Source: Altericroceibacterium spongiae
Lineage (GTDB): Bacteria; Pseudomonadota; Alphaproteobacteria; Sphingomonadales; Sphingomonadaceae
DNA length: 64,000 bases
Assembly: GCF_003610805.1 (NCBI RefSeq)
Contig: NZ_RAPF01000001.1
Span: 496,001-560,000 of the forward strand
Reading direction: 5' to 3'
The first letter of the stretch is position 1, and each line of letters opens with the position of its first letter. The notes under the pieces were generated by a model. The model was not told the origin of the DNA and did not search any database. It saw only the letters and a list, made by a program, of their open reading frames with translations. Below, in pieces: positions 49,522 through 59,200 of the stretch. The position numbers and the translations under genes are program-made.

Positions 49522-49847
49522 TCGGAGAAAGGCGCATCGGCGGCTATACGCTGTTTTACGATTTCGACGCTCTGTGCGAAGCTGAAAAGCTGGTCGGGCC
49601 GATGGGAGCAGCCATGGCTCTGCTGGAGCAGGGCAGCCTTACCACTATTCGGGCGCTCGCCTGGGCGGGGTTGCGACGCCATCATGCCGAAATCACCCCT
49701 GAAAAAACCGGCGAAATCATCATCAAGGTAGGCTTCCATCCATTGGCAGAGGCCATCGGTGAGGCGATGAAAGAAGTGTTCCCGGACGATAGTGGCGAGG
49801 AGAAGCCGGCGGGAAAGCCGAAAGGCCGCAAAAAACAGACTGGCTAA
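49518..49847 (+). CDS. Tail assembly chaperone, short form (gpG-like, GTA-gp10-like)
   Basis: A 109-aa protein with the pattern of phage tail chaperones (RIGGYTLFYDFDALCEAEKL, TTIRALAWAGLRRHHAEITP). It ends with a Lys/Gly/Pro-rich tail. Near its end the sequence GGGAAAG occurs in the phase required for -1 slippage, producing the longer form. Confidence 0.82.
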   Translation: MIGERRIGGYTLFYDFDALCEAEKLVGPMGAAMALLEQGSLTTIRALAWAGLRRHHAEITPEKTGEIIIKVGFHPLAEAIGEAMKEVFPDDSGEEKPAGKPKGRKKQTG

Positions 49848-50176
49848 AGCTGTTATCAGACTGGTGTGCGGCCGGTTATCAGCCTGCCGATTTCTGGCAA
49901 CAGACACCGGCAAGTTTTCATGCTGCGGTCGAAGGCGCGCAGAGGCGTATCGATTCTGAATTCCGCGCGCGGCTGGCTGTGGCGGTACAACAGGTTCGCT
50001 GGAGCGCAAGCGATCCGAAAAAGTTACCCAAGCTCACCAGTATTCTGACAGGTGGCAAAAAGGCGAAAGCTTCACCGGCCGACCGGTCGAGCAATCTCAG
50101 TACATGGGCCGCGCTTCTGCGCGCACAAGGCGAGCGGGCGGCTAGAGCAAACGGAAAATCGGTAAAGGGAGGGTGA
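49518..50176 (+). CDS. Tail assembly chaperone, frameshifted long form (gpGT-like)
   Basis: This is a 219-aa product expected from a -1 frameshift at GGGAAAG (49811-49817): the first 100 codons of the short form, then the -1 frame from 49817 to 50176. The added part reads KTDWLKLLSDWCAAGYQPAD, FWQQTPASFHAAVEGAQRRI and ends with a basic tail. It carries the FW-QTP motif of gpT-type tail proteins and has no start codon of its own near its beginning. The slippery heptamer and the gene order before the tape measure gene are the same as in lambda G-T. Confidence 0.78.
49811..49817 (+). other. Programmed -1 frameshift site
   Basis: The heptamer GGGAAAG is in phase G_GGA_AAG relative to the chaperone frame, identical to the lambda G-T slip site. 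A six-A run (49830-49835) further on is a second but less fitting candidate. Confidence 0.78.
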
Positions 50177-50177
50177 A

Positions 50178-52196
50178 ATGGCAAGTGTTGTCATTGGTGC
50201 CCTGCGCGCCATTTTCGGTGCTGATACCGCGGCTTTTGAAAAAGGGACAGATCGCGTTCAGCGCGAAATGTCTTCGACACAAAAGAGTCTCAACAATCTG
50301 AGCAATAAGTTCAGTAGCACCGGGAAAAAGCTGTCTCTCGGCCTCACCGCGCCCTTGGCGGGATTGGGCGCCGCGCTGACGACATCCGCCATGCGTATGG
50401 CCGATAATGTGCCCGAACTTGAACGCATGGCGATAACTGCCGGTACCAGCGTGGCGGAAATGCAAAAGCTGGCCCATGCTTCGAAATCGGTGGGCATCGA
50501 GCAGGATAAACTGGGCGATATCTATAAGGACACACAGGACAAAATAGGCGATTTCATTGCTACGGGCGGCGGTGAAATGGCGGATTTCTTCACCAATATC
50601 GCGCCGAAAGTCGGTCTGACAGCCGAGCAGTTTCAGAAGCTATCCGGCCCTGAAGCTCTGCAAGCCTACTACAATGCATTGCAGGAAGCAGGCGTCAGTC
50701 AGTCCCAACAGATTTTCTACATGGAATCCATCGCTGATGAGGCAAGCGGGCTGATCCCGCTGCTCAAAGACGGCGGTGCAGGCTTCCGGGAACTCGGCGA
50801 GGGTGCCGCAACGCTGAGTGATGAACAGGTCCAGAAGCTTAAGGATTATAAGCGCGCAACAGCGCAACTGAGTTCATCATTCCAGAGCCTGACCATATCG
50901 CTGGTCGATAGCGGTTTGCTGGAAATGGTAACGACGCTGGTGAAGCGGATAGCGGATGGAACGAGCACTTTTGCTAAAGCGCATCCGGAACTGTTTAAAT
51001 TTGGCGTGGTGGCCGGTGGTATTGCTGCCGCCATCGGCCCGTCTCTGATCGGCATTGGATCGTTGGTAAAAACGTTTTCCACGCTATTGCCGATTCTGTT
51101 AAAACTGGGGCCAGCGATCAAGATTGTACGCATTGCTATGCTGGCCCTGCTTGGTAACCCAATTTTGCTGAGCGCTGCTGCTGTGATCGCCGGGATATAT
51201 CTGGCCTGGAAGAACTGGGATAAGATCGAGCCCTATATCACCGCTGTAAAAGATGCGGTTGTCGGTTTCTGGAACACATACGTGTCCCCCATATTCACAG
51301 CCATAGGCGACGGTGTGAAAGCCATCGTGCGGATATTCAGCGACTATTTCCGCGACCAGCTCGGCAATATCATCTCTCTGGTTTCCAGCCTGCTAAAAGG
51401 TGATTTCGCCGGAGCATGGCAGGCGGCAAAGGATATCGTGATCCGCGCCATTGCTGCTTTGTTTGAAGTGATCGCCACGATTGCTCCGACTGTGATCCGC
51501 AATGTGAAAGCGATGTATGAAGGCGTAAAGCTGTGGGTGCAGGACAAGTTGATGAGCGTGTTCAACTGGCTGCAAGGCAAGCTTGAAGCTGTAGGCGGCT
51601 GGTTTTTCGATCTTTATGATAAGGTTGTCGGTCATTCTTACATTCCCGATATGGTCGATAAGATCGGCCAGCATATCGGGCGGCTGCAAGGCAATATGGT
51701 CGATCCGATAGAAGCGGCTAACGACAATGCGGCGCAGAGCTTTGCCAATATGGCGAATGATGTGAGCAGCAGCCTTAGTGGCCTGATCCAGAATATAAAA
51801 AGCGGCGGTGTGCTCGATATTATGGATAGCGTTTTGCGTGTGGCAGGACAGCTTGGATTTTTGGGTGGGGGAAGCAAGACAGGCCCAATCGACCTTTTGG
51901 CCGGTCTCGATTTTCGTGCCAATGGCGGGCCTGTGAGTGCCGGGCGTTCCTATATCGTCGGTGAGCGCGGCCCCGAACTGTTCACACCCCGAACGGCTGG
52001 AACGGTCATATCAAACGATAATTTCAGCGTTAACGCAACGGCTGGCGGCGAAGTTGTTGTGCGGATTGTCGACACTACGGGCCTGTTCGAAACAAAGGTG
52101 GATGGACGTATCGCTGCCGCCGCACCGGGCATTGCCTCTGCCGGCGCGGGCGGCGGGTATAATATGATGGTGCGGGCGAACGGGAAAAAGTTCTGA
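50178..52196 (+). CDS. Tail tape measure protein
   Basis: A 672-aa protein with a helical N-terminus (FEKGTDRVQREMSSTQKSLN), hydrophobic segments (around residues 275-345, e.g. FGVVAGGIAAAIGPSLIGIG and LLGNPILLSAAAVIAGIYLA) and a C-terminal globular part (FRANGGPVSAGRSYIVGERG). It sets tail length and helps DNA entry. Its size implies a relatively short siphovirus tail. Confidence 0.9.
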   Translation: MASVVIGALRAIFGADTAAFEKGTDRVQREMSSTQKSLNNLSNKFSSTGKKLSLGLTAPLAGLGAALTTSAMRMADNVPELERMAITAGTSVAEMQKLAHASKSVGIEQDKLGDIYKDTQDKIGDFIATGGGEMADFFTNIAPKVGLTAEQFQKLSGPEALQAYYNALQEAGVSQSQQIFYMESIADEASGLIPLLKDGGAGFRELGEGAATLSDEQVQKLKDYKRATAQLSSSFQSLTISLVDSGLLEMVTTLVKRIADGTSTFAKAHPELFKFGVVAGGIAAAIGPSLIGIGSLVKTFSTLLPILLKLGPAIKIVRIAMLALLGNPILLSAAAVIAGIYLAWKNWDKIEPYITAVKDAVVGFWNTYVSPIFTAIGDGVKAIVRIFSDYFRDQLGNIISLVSSLLKGDFAGAWQAAKDIVIRAIAALFEVIATIAPTVIRNVKAMYEGVKLWVQDKLMSVFNWLQGKLEAVGGWFFDLYDKVVGHSYIPDMVDKIGQHIGRLQGNMVDPIEAANDNAAQSFANMANDVSSSLSGLIQNIKSGGVLDIMDSVLRVAGQLGFLGGGSKTGPIDLLAGLDFRANGGPVSAGRSYIVGERGPELFTPRTAGTVISNDNFSVNATAGGEVVVRIVDTTGLFETKVDGRIAAAAPGIASAGAGGGYNMMVRANGKKF

Positions 52197-52786
52197 TGGC
52201 TATTCTTCTGCCCTCGAAACCCGGCCCCGGCCCGTTCGAGCCGCAATATCGAGATTTTGGCGGGGTGATGCAGGGTGCGCTTGGCGGGGCCGCGCAGCGC
52301 AATAACAGGCTCGGCAATCGCTGGCGGATCGATGTGACCATGCCGGCGATGCAACCCATTGAAGCGGCGGAATGGTCGGTTATGCTGCCGCGTGCCGTGC
52401 GTCTCGGTGCGCGCTATCCGATCCGGCAACCGGGCCTTGCGCTGGGTTCGCCCGGTGCGGTGCGAGTGGCGGGCGCGGGGCAGGCTGGTGACAGTTTGAC
52501 GCTGGATGGTTTTACCGTGGGCCATGCGATCCGTGCGGGGCAGTGGGTTTCGCTGGTCACCAATGGCCAGCGCTATCTGTACAAGTTTGCCGAAAATGCG
52601 CGGATCGGTGTGGGCGGCATGGCAAAGCTGGCCATTGAGCCGCTGCTGCGCGTGATCCCGCAGGACAACGATATCGCCGAAATTACTCAGCCTTATATCG
52701 AAGGCAATCTGACTTTCGAAGGTGGCAGTTTCGACACGGATGCACTGACGCGCGGATTTAAATTTACAATCGATGAGGCGCGATAG
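52196..52786 (+). CDS. Minor tail protein (distal tail position)
   Basis: A 196-aa protein, mainly beta (NRWRIDVTMPAMQPIEAAEW, RYLYKFAENARIGVGG, LTFEGGSFDTDALTRGFKFT). It sits between tape measure and tail tip, the place of the distal tail/GTA-gp12-like proteins. The assignment is by position and fold impression. Confidence 0.65.
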   Translation: MAILLPSKPGPGPFEPQYRDFGGVMQGALGGAAQRNNRLGNRWRIDVTMPAMQPIEAAEWSVMLPRAVRLGARYPIRQPGLALGSPGAVRVAGAGQAGDSLTLDGFTVGHAIRAGQWVSLVTNGQRYLYKFAENARIGVGGMAKLAIEPLLRVIPQDNDIAEITQPYIEGNLTFEGGSFDTDALTRGFKFTIDEAR

Positions 52787-53407
52787 ATGGCGGCGACCGA
52801 TCCGATTATCACCACAGCCTATTTTCTGAAACTGGAAGCACCGGATGGCGATGTTCGGCTGTGCGATGGCGGCGTGCTGATGTTCGGCGGCGAGCTGTAT
52901 GAAAGCCATCATCCGATTTTCGGCGCGCTGATCGAACCGGATGCACCGGAAGACGGCTTCGGCGATATGGCCGAGGACGGGCAGATCGTTTTGGGGCCCA
53001 ACCCGCCCGCATCGGTGCAGGCATGGTATCGCGCGGATCTGGAAGGCTGCCGTCTCCGCATATGGGAATCCGATATCGATAGTGACGGATTAACCGCGAT
53101 CAATGTGAAACAGCGCCGCGATATGCTGGTGGACACGGTGGGGCGGCGGCAGGCGGCAAACGGGCAGGATCAATTGATCCTGAGCCTGATAGGCCGCCCG
53201 GAAAAGCTGTTTCTGAAAAATGAAGGCAATGTGTGTTCGCAGCGTTTCCACCAGTCTGTTTTTGCCGGTGAGCGGGGTTTCGAAAACTGCACCGATCTGC
53301 GCGGATTCGTGGCGTGGGGTGCCGAAACACCGCCGCGCAGTGCGGGCTATACGGGGGGCAGCTATGCGGGCGGCGGCGGTTATTCGTCCAGCCAGTATAG
53401 CCGGTAA
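52787..53407 (+). CDS. Minor tail protein (GTA gp13-like position)
   Basis: A 206-aa protein (YFLKLEAPDGDVRLCDGG, GELYESHHPIFGALIEPDAP, AWYRADLEGCRLRIWESDID). It has several Cys (CSQRFHQSVF, ENCTDLRGF) and a Gly/Ser/Tyr-rich end. By order it corresponds to the hub protein following the distal tail protein. Confidence 0.62.
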   Translation: MAATDPIITTAYFLKLEAPDGDVRLCDGGVLMFGGELYESHHPIFGALIEPDAPEDGFGDMAEDGQIVLGPNPPASVQAWYRADLEGCRLRIWESDIDSDGLTAINVKQRRDMLVDTVGRRQAANGQDQLILSLIGRPEKLFLKNEGNVCSQRFHQSVFAGERGFENCTDLRGFVAWGAETPPRSAGYTGGSYAGGGGYSSSQYSR

Positions 53408-53412
53408 AAGCA

Positions 53413-53838
53413 ATGGATCTGGCGACGCGCGCGATAGCAACCGAAAGGGTGCTGGAGCGCTATCGCGACAAACCGTTTAGCTGGTTCGGCGCAAACTGCA
53501 TCCGCCTGGCACGGATGCAGGCGCAGGAAATGGGCCATGATGTGCCGCCCGTGCCGAATTTTCGCACCGCGCTTGGCGCGAAGCGGGCGTTAAAGAAGAT
53601 GGGGGCGGGCAGCGTGGCAGGATTGCTGGACCTTTATTTTCCGCGATTGCCCGCCCCGGCATTTGGCATTGTCGGCGATCTGGCCGTTTTGCGCGGCGAT
53701 GAGGATAGTGGCGGGCTGGAAGCCGTTTGCATCGTCGATGGATATGGCAATCTGTTCGGGTGGCATACGATAGTACCGGATGGGCTTTCGACCATCAAAC
53801 AGGCGCAGAGCGCCATTCTGGCCTGTTGGAGATTGTAA
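53413..53838 (+). CDS. DUF6950-like tail-associated protein, possible NlpC/P60-position hydrolase
   Basis: A 141-aa protein with a Cys-containing helix (FSWFGANCIRLARMQAQEMG) and a later FGIVGDLAVLRGDED strand region, ending W-H (FGWHTIVPDG). It occupies the slot of the NlpC/P60 cell-wall hydrolase in GTA-like tail modules; Cys and His could be catalytic, but activity is unproven. Confidence 0.62.
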   Translation: MDLATRAIATERVLERYRDKPFSWFGANCIRLARMQAQEMGHDVPPVPNFRTALGAKRALKKMGAGSVAGLLDLYFPRLPAPAFGIVGDLAVLRGDEDSGGLEAVCIVDGYGNLFGWHTIVPDGLSTIKQAQSAILACWRL

Positions 53839-53839
53839 G

Positions 53840-55483
53840 GTGAGCAAGGTTTCGCGCTTTGTCGGGCAGGTGGCCGGTGTGGTTGCCGGGGCGGCGCTGA
53901 TCGGCAGCGGTATCGGGGCGGCGGTTGGTGCGCCGCTTGCGATATCGGGCATCGGCTCCGCTGCATCGATCGCGCAGGTGGCCGGTGCAGTGAGCGCGGT
54001 GGCCAGCATCGGCACCGCGCTGACCAGCGAGCCTGCGCGGGCGCAGGGGCAGGTGAATGACCGAATCATCGGCGCGAATAATCCGCAGCCTTATCTGATC
54101 GGGCGGACCTATTCGGGCGGAGTGCAGGTCCACGATGTGGGCTATGGCGGCAATGTCGATGATGTCGACAATCCGTATCGGTTTATCCCGGTGGTTTATA
54201 GCTGTTGCGGGCCGGTGCAGGGGCTGGAATCGGTGCAGCTCGATTTCGAAGCGGTGAGTTTCAGCGGCACGTCGGCGCTGGGATATTATTCTGATTATTT
54301 CTGGCGCGATTATCAACTTGGAGCGCGGCCCGAAGCCGATGCATTGGCGCCGCATTTTGCCGGTGCGCCGGACTGGGGCAGTGCGCATAAGCTGAGCAGT
54401 TTTGCGGCCATCGGCTATTCGCTGAAATGGAGCAAAAAGGGCAAGCGGTTCGCGGGTGGGCAATTGCCTGTGATCGGCGCGATCTGGCAGGGCGTGAAGG
54501 TTTACGATCCGCGCCTCGACAGCACCTTTCCGGGCGGCTCCGGCACGTGCAGGGCGGGTGATGAAAGTACTTATGTCTATCAGGCCAATCCGGCGACGCA
54601 TTCGGGCACATATGCCTATGGCCGTTATGTCAATGGCGTGAAGGTTTTCGGGGTCGATCTGGGGGCGGCGGGCGTCAATTTTGCCGATGTCGCGGCATGG
54701 GCCAATGTGTGCGATGCCAATGGCTGGACGGTGAACGGCACGATCTACGAACCTGGCGATAAGTGGAATAATCTGAAACGCATTGCCGAAGCGGGGGCTG
54801 GTTTTCCCGTGCTGGTGGGCGGCAAGCTGGGCTTCGATTATCGCGCGCCCCGCGCAAGCCTATATACGATTACGCGCGACGATCTGGCCGATGGGGTCAT
54901 ATCGAGCCAGCTCAATAAGGAGTGGAAGAGCCGGCACAATGTGCTGGTGCCGAAATATCGCAGCGAAGCGCATCAATGGAGTTTCCAGCAGGCCGGGGCC
55001 GCGCGGGTGGCCGCCTTTGTAACAGCGGATGGCGAAGAAAAGTCAGACGAGAAGCAATGGGATCTGGTGACCGATGTGGATCAGGTCACCCAGCTTGCCT
55101 ATTATGAACTCTATCAGCGGCGAGAAGGCGGGCCTTTTACGCTGCCGTTAAAGCCGCATATGCGCGATTATGAGCCGGGCGATTGCCTGACGCTGGGTGC
55201 GGATCTGGGCGTGCATCCATCTGGTGCGATCAAGGCCGTGGTGCGCAGCACAAGCGGCGATCCGGGCAGCGGCATCGTGACGCTGGAATTCGAACAGGAA
55301 ACCGATGCCAAGCATCCGGCCGCACTTTCGGCCACCGGGGTTGCCCCGGCGGCTTTCGTCCCGCCGACCAGCGAAGAGCTGGATGGCACTTACTATTACA
55401 ACAATCTCGATCCGGCTTCGGTCACTGTCGACAGCGCGACGCTGACCTGTGACACGACCGGCGAAACTGTGGATGCGCGATAA
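53840..55483 (+). CDS. Tail tip/host specificity-type protein
   Basis: A 547-aa protein starts at GTG 53840 (GTGAGCAAG). The N-terminus is hydrophobic and Gly/Ala-rich (VAGVVAGAALIGSGIGAAVG), followed by a large phage-tail domain (YLIGRTYSGGVQVHDVGYGG, GGKLGFDYRAPRASLYTITR, PHMRDYEPGDCLTLGADLGV). It forms the baseplate-like tail tip. Confidence 0.82.
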   Translation: MSKVSRFVGQVAGVVAGAALIGSGIGAAVGAPLAISGIGSAASIAQVAGAVSAVASIGTALTSEPARAQGQVNDRIIGANNPQPYLIGRTYSGGVQVHDVGYGGNVDDVDNPYRFIPVVYSCCGPVQGLESVQLDFEAVSFSGTSALGYYSDYFWRDYQLGARPEADALAPHFAGAPDWGSAHKLSSFAAIGYSLKWSKKGKRFAGGQLPVIGAIWQGVKVYDPRLDSTFPGGSGTCRAGDESTYVYQANPATHSGTYAYGRYVNGVKVFGVDLGAAGVNFADVAAWANVCDANGWTVNGTIYEPGDKWNNLKRIAEAGAGFPVLVGGKLGFDYRAPRASLYTITRDDLADGVISSQLNKEWKSRHNVLVPKYRSEAHQWSFQQAGAARVAAFVTADGEEKSDEKQWDLVTDVDQVTQLAYYELYQRREGGPFTLPLKPHMRDYEPGDCLTLGADLGVHPSGAIKAVVRSTSGDPGSGIVTLEFEQETDAKHPAALSATGVAPAAFVPPTSEELDGTYYYNNLDPASVTVDSATLTCDTTGETVDAR

Positions 55484-55752
55484 TGGCCAGACAGATTATC
55501 GATACAGGATCGGTGGCGAATGACGGCACCGGCGATCCTCTGCGGGACGCGATGGATAAGGCAAACGCCAATTTCAGCGAGTTGTACGCTGATATCGTAT
55601 CGCTCAACAGCGTGAAACAAACGGCCAGTGCCTCTGCACCGGCCAGCGCGACGGCGCCCGGCACGGCGGGGCAGATCGCTCACGATGCCGATTATTTTTA
55701 TGTTTGCACCGCCGCCAACACATGGAAACGCGTGGCACTCGCCACCTGGTAA
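55483..55752 (+). CDS. Small tail protein
   Basis: An 89-aa protein contains the phage-typical NDGTGDPLRDAMDKANANFS motif (a trimeric-fibre attachment segment) and an Ala/Ser/Pro linker, then a beta end (DYFYVCTAANTWKRVAL). It probably connects tip and fibre. Confidence 0.72.
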   Translation: MARQIIDTGSVANDGTGDPLRDAMDKANANFSELYADIVSLNSVKQTASASAPASATAPGTAGQIAHDADYFYVCTAANTWKRVALATW

Positions 55753-55776
55753 AACCCCGAAGCTGAAAGGAACCCC

Positions 55777-56163
55777 ATGGCCAGCCAATGGGACGAATGG
55801 CTGCAGCGCCTGCGCGCTGCGGGCAAGGGAGGCGTGTCTTTACCGCCTGCCTTTCGCGGCGATGTCTATTCGACGCCGGTAACGATTGCCGGCGACTGGA
55901 CGGGCGCCAGCCTGCGCGGCGATGTGAGCGCATCGCCCGATGCCGCAGCGCCGCTGGTGAGCTTCACGGTTTCGGAGCCGGTTTTCGATCAGGGCTATAC
56001 GATTTTCACACTTTTTCTAACCGGCACCCAGACCGGCGATCTTCCGGCGGATTCCGACCTGACCGGGGCAGAGGATTTTCCTTTCACACTCTGGCTTACG
56101 CCGGATGGCGAGGCGGAAGAGGTGTTTTTCGGCGGATTACTACCACTCATGGGGAAGGCTTGA
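55777..56163 (+). CDS. Hypothetical tail-associated protein
   Basis: A 128-aa protein (start MASQWDEWLQRLRAAGKGGV) with a beta-sandwich look (FTLFLTGTQTGDLPADSDLT). It ends in the first copy of a 38-bp tandem duplication which also contains the start region of the fibre gene. No family is recognised. Confidence 0.6.
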   Translation: MASQWDEWLQRLRAAGKGGVSLPPAFRGDVYSTPVTIAGDWTGASLRGDVSASPDAAAPLVSFTVSEPVFDQGYTIFTLFLTGTQTGDLPADSDLTGAEDFPFTLWLTPDGEAEEVFFGGLLPLMGKA

Positions 56164-56226
56164 ACATGGCAGGTGAATTGCAGGCTCTGGGGAAGGCTTG
56201 AACATGGCAGGTGAATTGCAGGCTCT
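56151..56226 (+). repeat. Perfect 38-bp tandem duplication at the fibre gene start
   Basis: Two identical copies (56151-56188 and 56189-56226) each contain GGGGAAGG, a stop codon, an ATG and the first codons MAGELQA. Copy 1 creates an 11-residue reading frame (56166-56201) that ends inside copy 2; copy 2 gives the true fibre start at 56204. Confidence 0.9.
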
Positions 56227-59200
56227 GGTAGGCGGCCAGTATGTCGAAGTGCGGCTTGGTGAGAGCACGGCAGAGGCGAAGCGGCAGGCTGATGCGGCCC
56301 GCGCCGCAGCCGAGCAAGCGGAGGCAGCGCGTGACGAAGCCGAAGATATTATCGAAAGCGTTGTGGCAGATACGTCCACGTTTGCCTTAGTCACTGATGT
56401 GATTTCGGAAACCGGTTATTTTTATAACACTGTCGGCTCAAAAATTGCCCATCCGGACTATCAATATCGCAAAGCTAATATTTCTTCGACCGATACGATT
56501 CGATATTCGACTTTTACGCGGGGCATTTCTGCTGCTGCCGTAACATTCTTGGATGTTGATGAAAATGTGATTTCGATATTCGAAATTGGCAGTGGGGCCG
56601 AGTCTTATAGCTCAGGAATTTTACCCGCTCCGGATGGTACAGATAGTGTTGCTATCAATGGTATAGCCGGTAAATCATGCGTGCTTGAAATTCAGGTAAC
56701 AGCCAATCTCCCCGATTTTATAACAAAAATAGATTACGATGTAGAGAATTTGCGGGAATGGTACGCTCCTGATGCACAATCTGTAGAGAATGGTTATTAC
56801 AGCAATAATAACGGCCAGTTTATTAGTAATTCATCTTACGGAGGCATTAGGTTTGCGGTTAAGCCCGGCGATACGATAAAGGTGAGTGGAAGCACCAGTG
56901 GCGAAGAAACAAATCTTATTACATTATTTGATATCAATGGAGACTATTTGTTGTCGGTGCCGGAAACCGTAGGCACTGGATCTAACTTTATCTATAACAA
57001 TTACAAATATAAAATTCCAGAATTTTGTTATGAAGCAGCCATAATAAGCCGCGTCAATGTAGCGCCATCGCAGGCAGTAATATTTGGTGTTAATCCTGAT
57101 CTGCTTGAGAAAATATATAACGCATTTGATGCAGTACTCAATTGGTCTGGACAATCATCTGTATTCGACAGCGGTAATTTTTACGGTAGCGATGGCGTTT
57201 ATCGTGCGAATAGTAGTATGGCCAACAGGGTGTACGAAATACCCGCTGGCACAACTAAATTAAGATGCGTCACCACAACGAGGGGAAGTGTGCAGCCGAT
57301 GGCTGCGTACTACCTAGATGATCCAGACTTTGGAGCTGGCGAAGCTACATTTTTGTCAGCGGTGAATGTCAACGGTACGAATGATGCTTATCAATGGACG
57401 TACGACACGTCTGAAACTGAAGTACCTGGGACCGCAAAGTTTGTCGTCATTAATGGGCTTAAAGATGAGGCCATCGAGGCCGAATTTTTGCGTCCTAGCA
57501 CAGAGCTGGTTCCCAAATCGGACTTTGCCGAATTATCGAACACGCATTTTTTGAATATGCAAAATTCAGAGAACAAGTTGCTCATCATCGGCGATAGCAC
57601 ATCGATGATGACCTACTATCTCAAAGGGCAGGGCTGGCTCCAACGGGCGCAGGCTGAAACGGATTTTGTGATCTATAATTATGCAGTATCGGGCGATAAT
57701 GCAGCCGACCAACTTGAAGACCTGCGTAACAAAGCATCCAAATACGGTTCCATCGCAGCGAGCGACGTGGGTTCCACCCTTGCTTTAATTATTCTCGGCA
57801 TAAATGACCGCAATGATTACGAGGAAGCAGTTTTTACGCAGAATATGATTGCGCTGTGCGAAACGCTGAAAGCGATGGGCATCCAGCCAATTATAAGCAC
57901 ACCATGGTTTAACGGCTACTCTGCCGACGGGTCTGAACGGCGCGAAACACCAGCACATCTCTATAAACAAATTGCGGAGAGCACGGGGGCGTATTTCGTA
58001 GATATATACGCAAATGTTAGGCGGATGCTGGACCCTGTCACAATTCGCAATGCAGTTGATGATCTTGATGAACGCTTTTTTTATCGAGGACATTGTGGAA
58101 CTCGCACAGGTTCCATGATGACTGCACCTGTGGTTGAATTTCTGAACACACTGCAAAAACCCAAAACCGGGCTGAAATTCTATCGGGCGCGATCCGCCTT
58201 GAGTATAACGAATGCAGAAGATTTGAGATTCAATACTGATGTTCAGCGCGATCAATTGTTTTCCGAACTACTCGTTGGTGGTCGCTATATTGCTGATGCA
58301 GATGCAGGCTATTATGACGATCTCACGCCGGAAGAAGACTGGTCTACGCAAGAGGTGTTGGGGGAATATGATCTCTTGCAAAGCGGCGGAAGTGTCCAAA
58401 TGGGAGACTGGTCGCTAATCGAGATAGTTGTCGATTGCATGGTGTCTGAGTGCAGCAGCATTTCCGTTGACCTCGGGGTTTCCGGGCTGTCTGCATATAT
58501 CTGTGATGTCCAAAGTGGCACATATCCTCCCACCAGTGAGCCACAAGGTGAGATGGTTGCCGCTACGGTTGCGGGCAACGAAATTTCTGTTTCCGGTGAT
58601 ATTCTAAAGACATGCGGCAACCTTGATACGCTTTATGTCTGGGTAAATAAAACCGGCGGATTTTCTCTACAAAATCCGGAAATAACATGGGTCAGCGCGA
58701 AACGCGGCAAGCCTTACATGTATCGTAACAGGGTTTTACCGCGAGCGCGGGGAACGGAGATTTTGACCCAAACGGACGGCGGCACTGCTACCGGATGGAC
58801 ATCCTCTGGCACGCCTTATGTTGGACTGTCAGATGTAACACATCTCGCCTTCGGCAGCACGGGTGTTACTCGGGTCACCGATACGGCATCAATTTCGCAA
58901 TCCTTCACCTATTTAACTGATGGTTACGAAGATCAGCATGCCATCCTCAGCATCGTTGCTGCGTGGGCTCCGGCACCATTCGTGCAAGGTGTCGACATAT
59001 TCCCTGAAGACAGCGCGATTACATTAGATAGCTGGCCCAAAAGCTTCTTGCGTCTAACCGTGACATTGGATGCCATCGAAACGGTGCGCATGGTGCCGGT
59101 TGCTGCTTACAGCACCGAAATACGCGTCCCAATCGAGCTGCCTGTCTTGGTTACAGAGGGCGAAATAAAGCTAGAAGGCGTCGATAGCACCGGAATTGAA

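Noticed and set aside
49830-49835. Six-A run as the frameshift site
   Set aside because: GGGAAAG upstream is in the correct phase and identical to the known lambda site; the A-run would require a mismatched P-site re-pairing.
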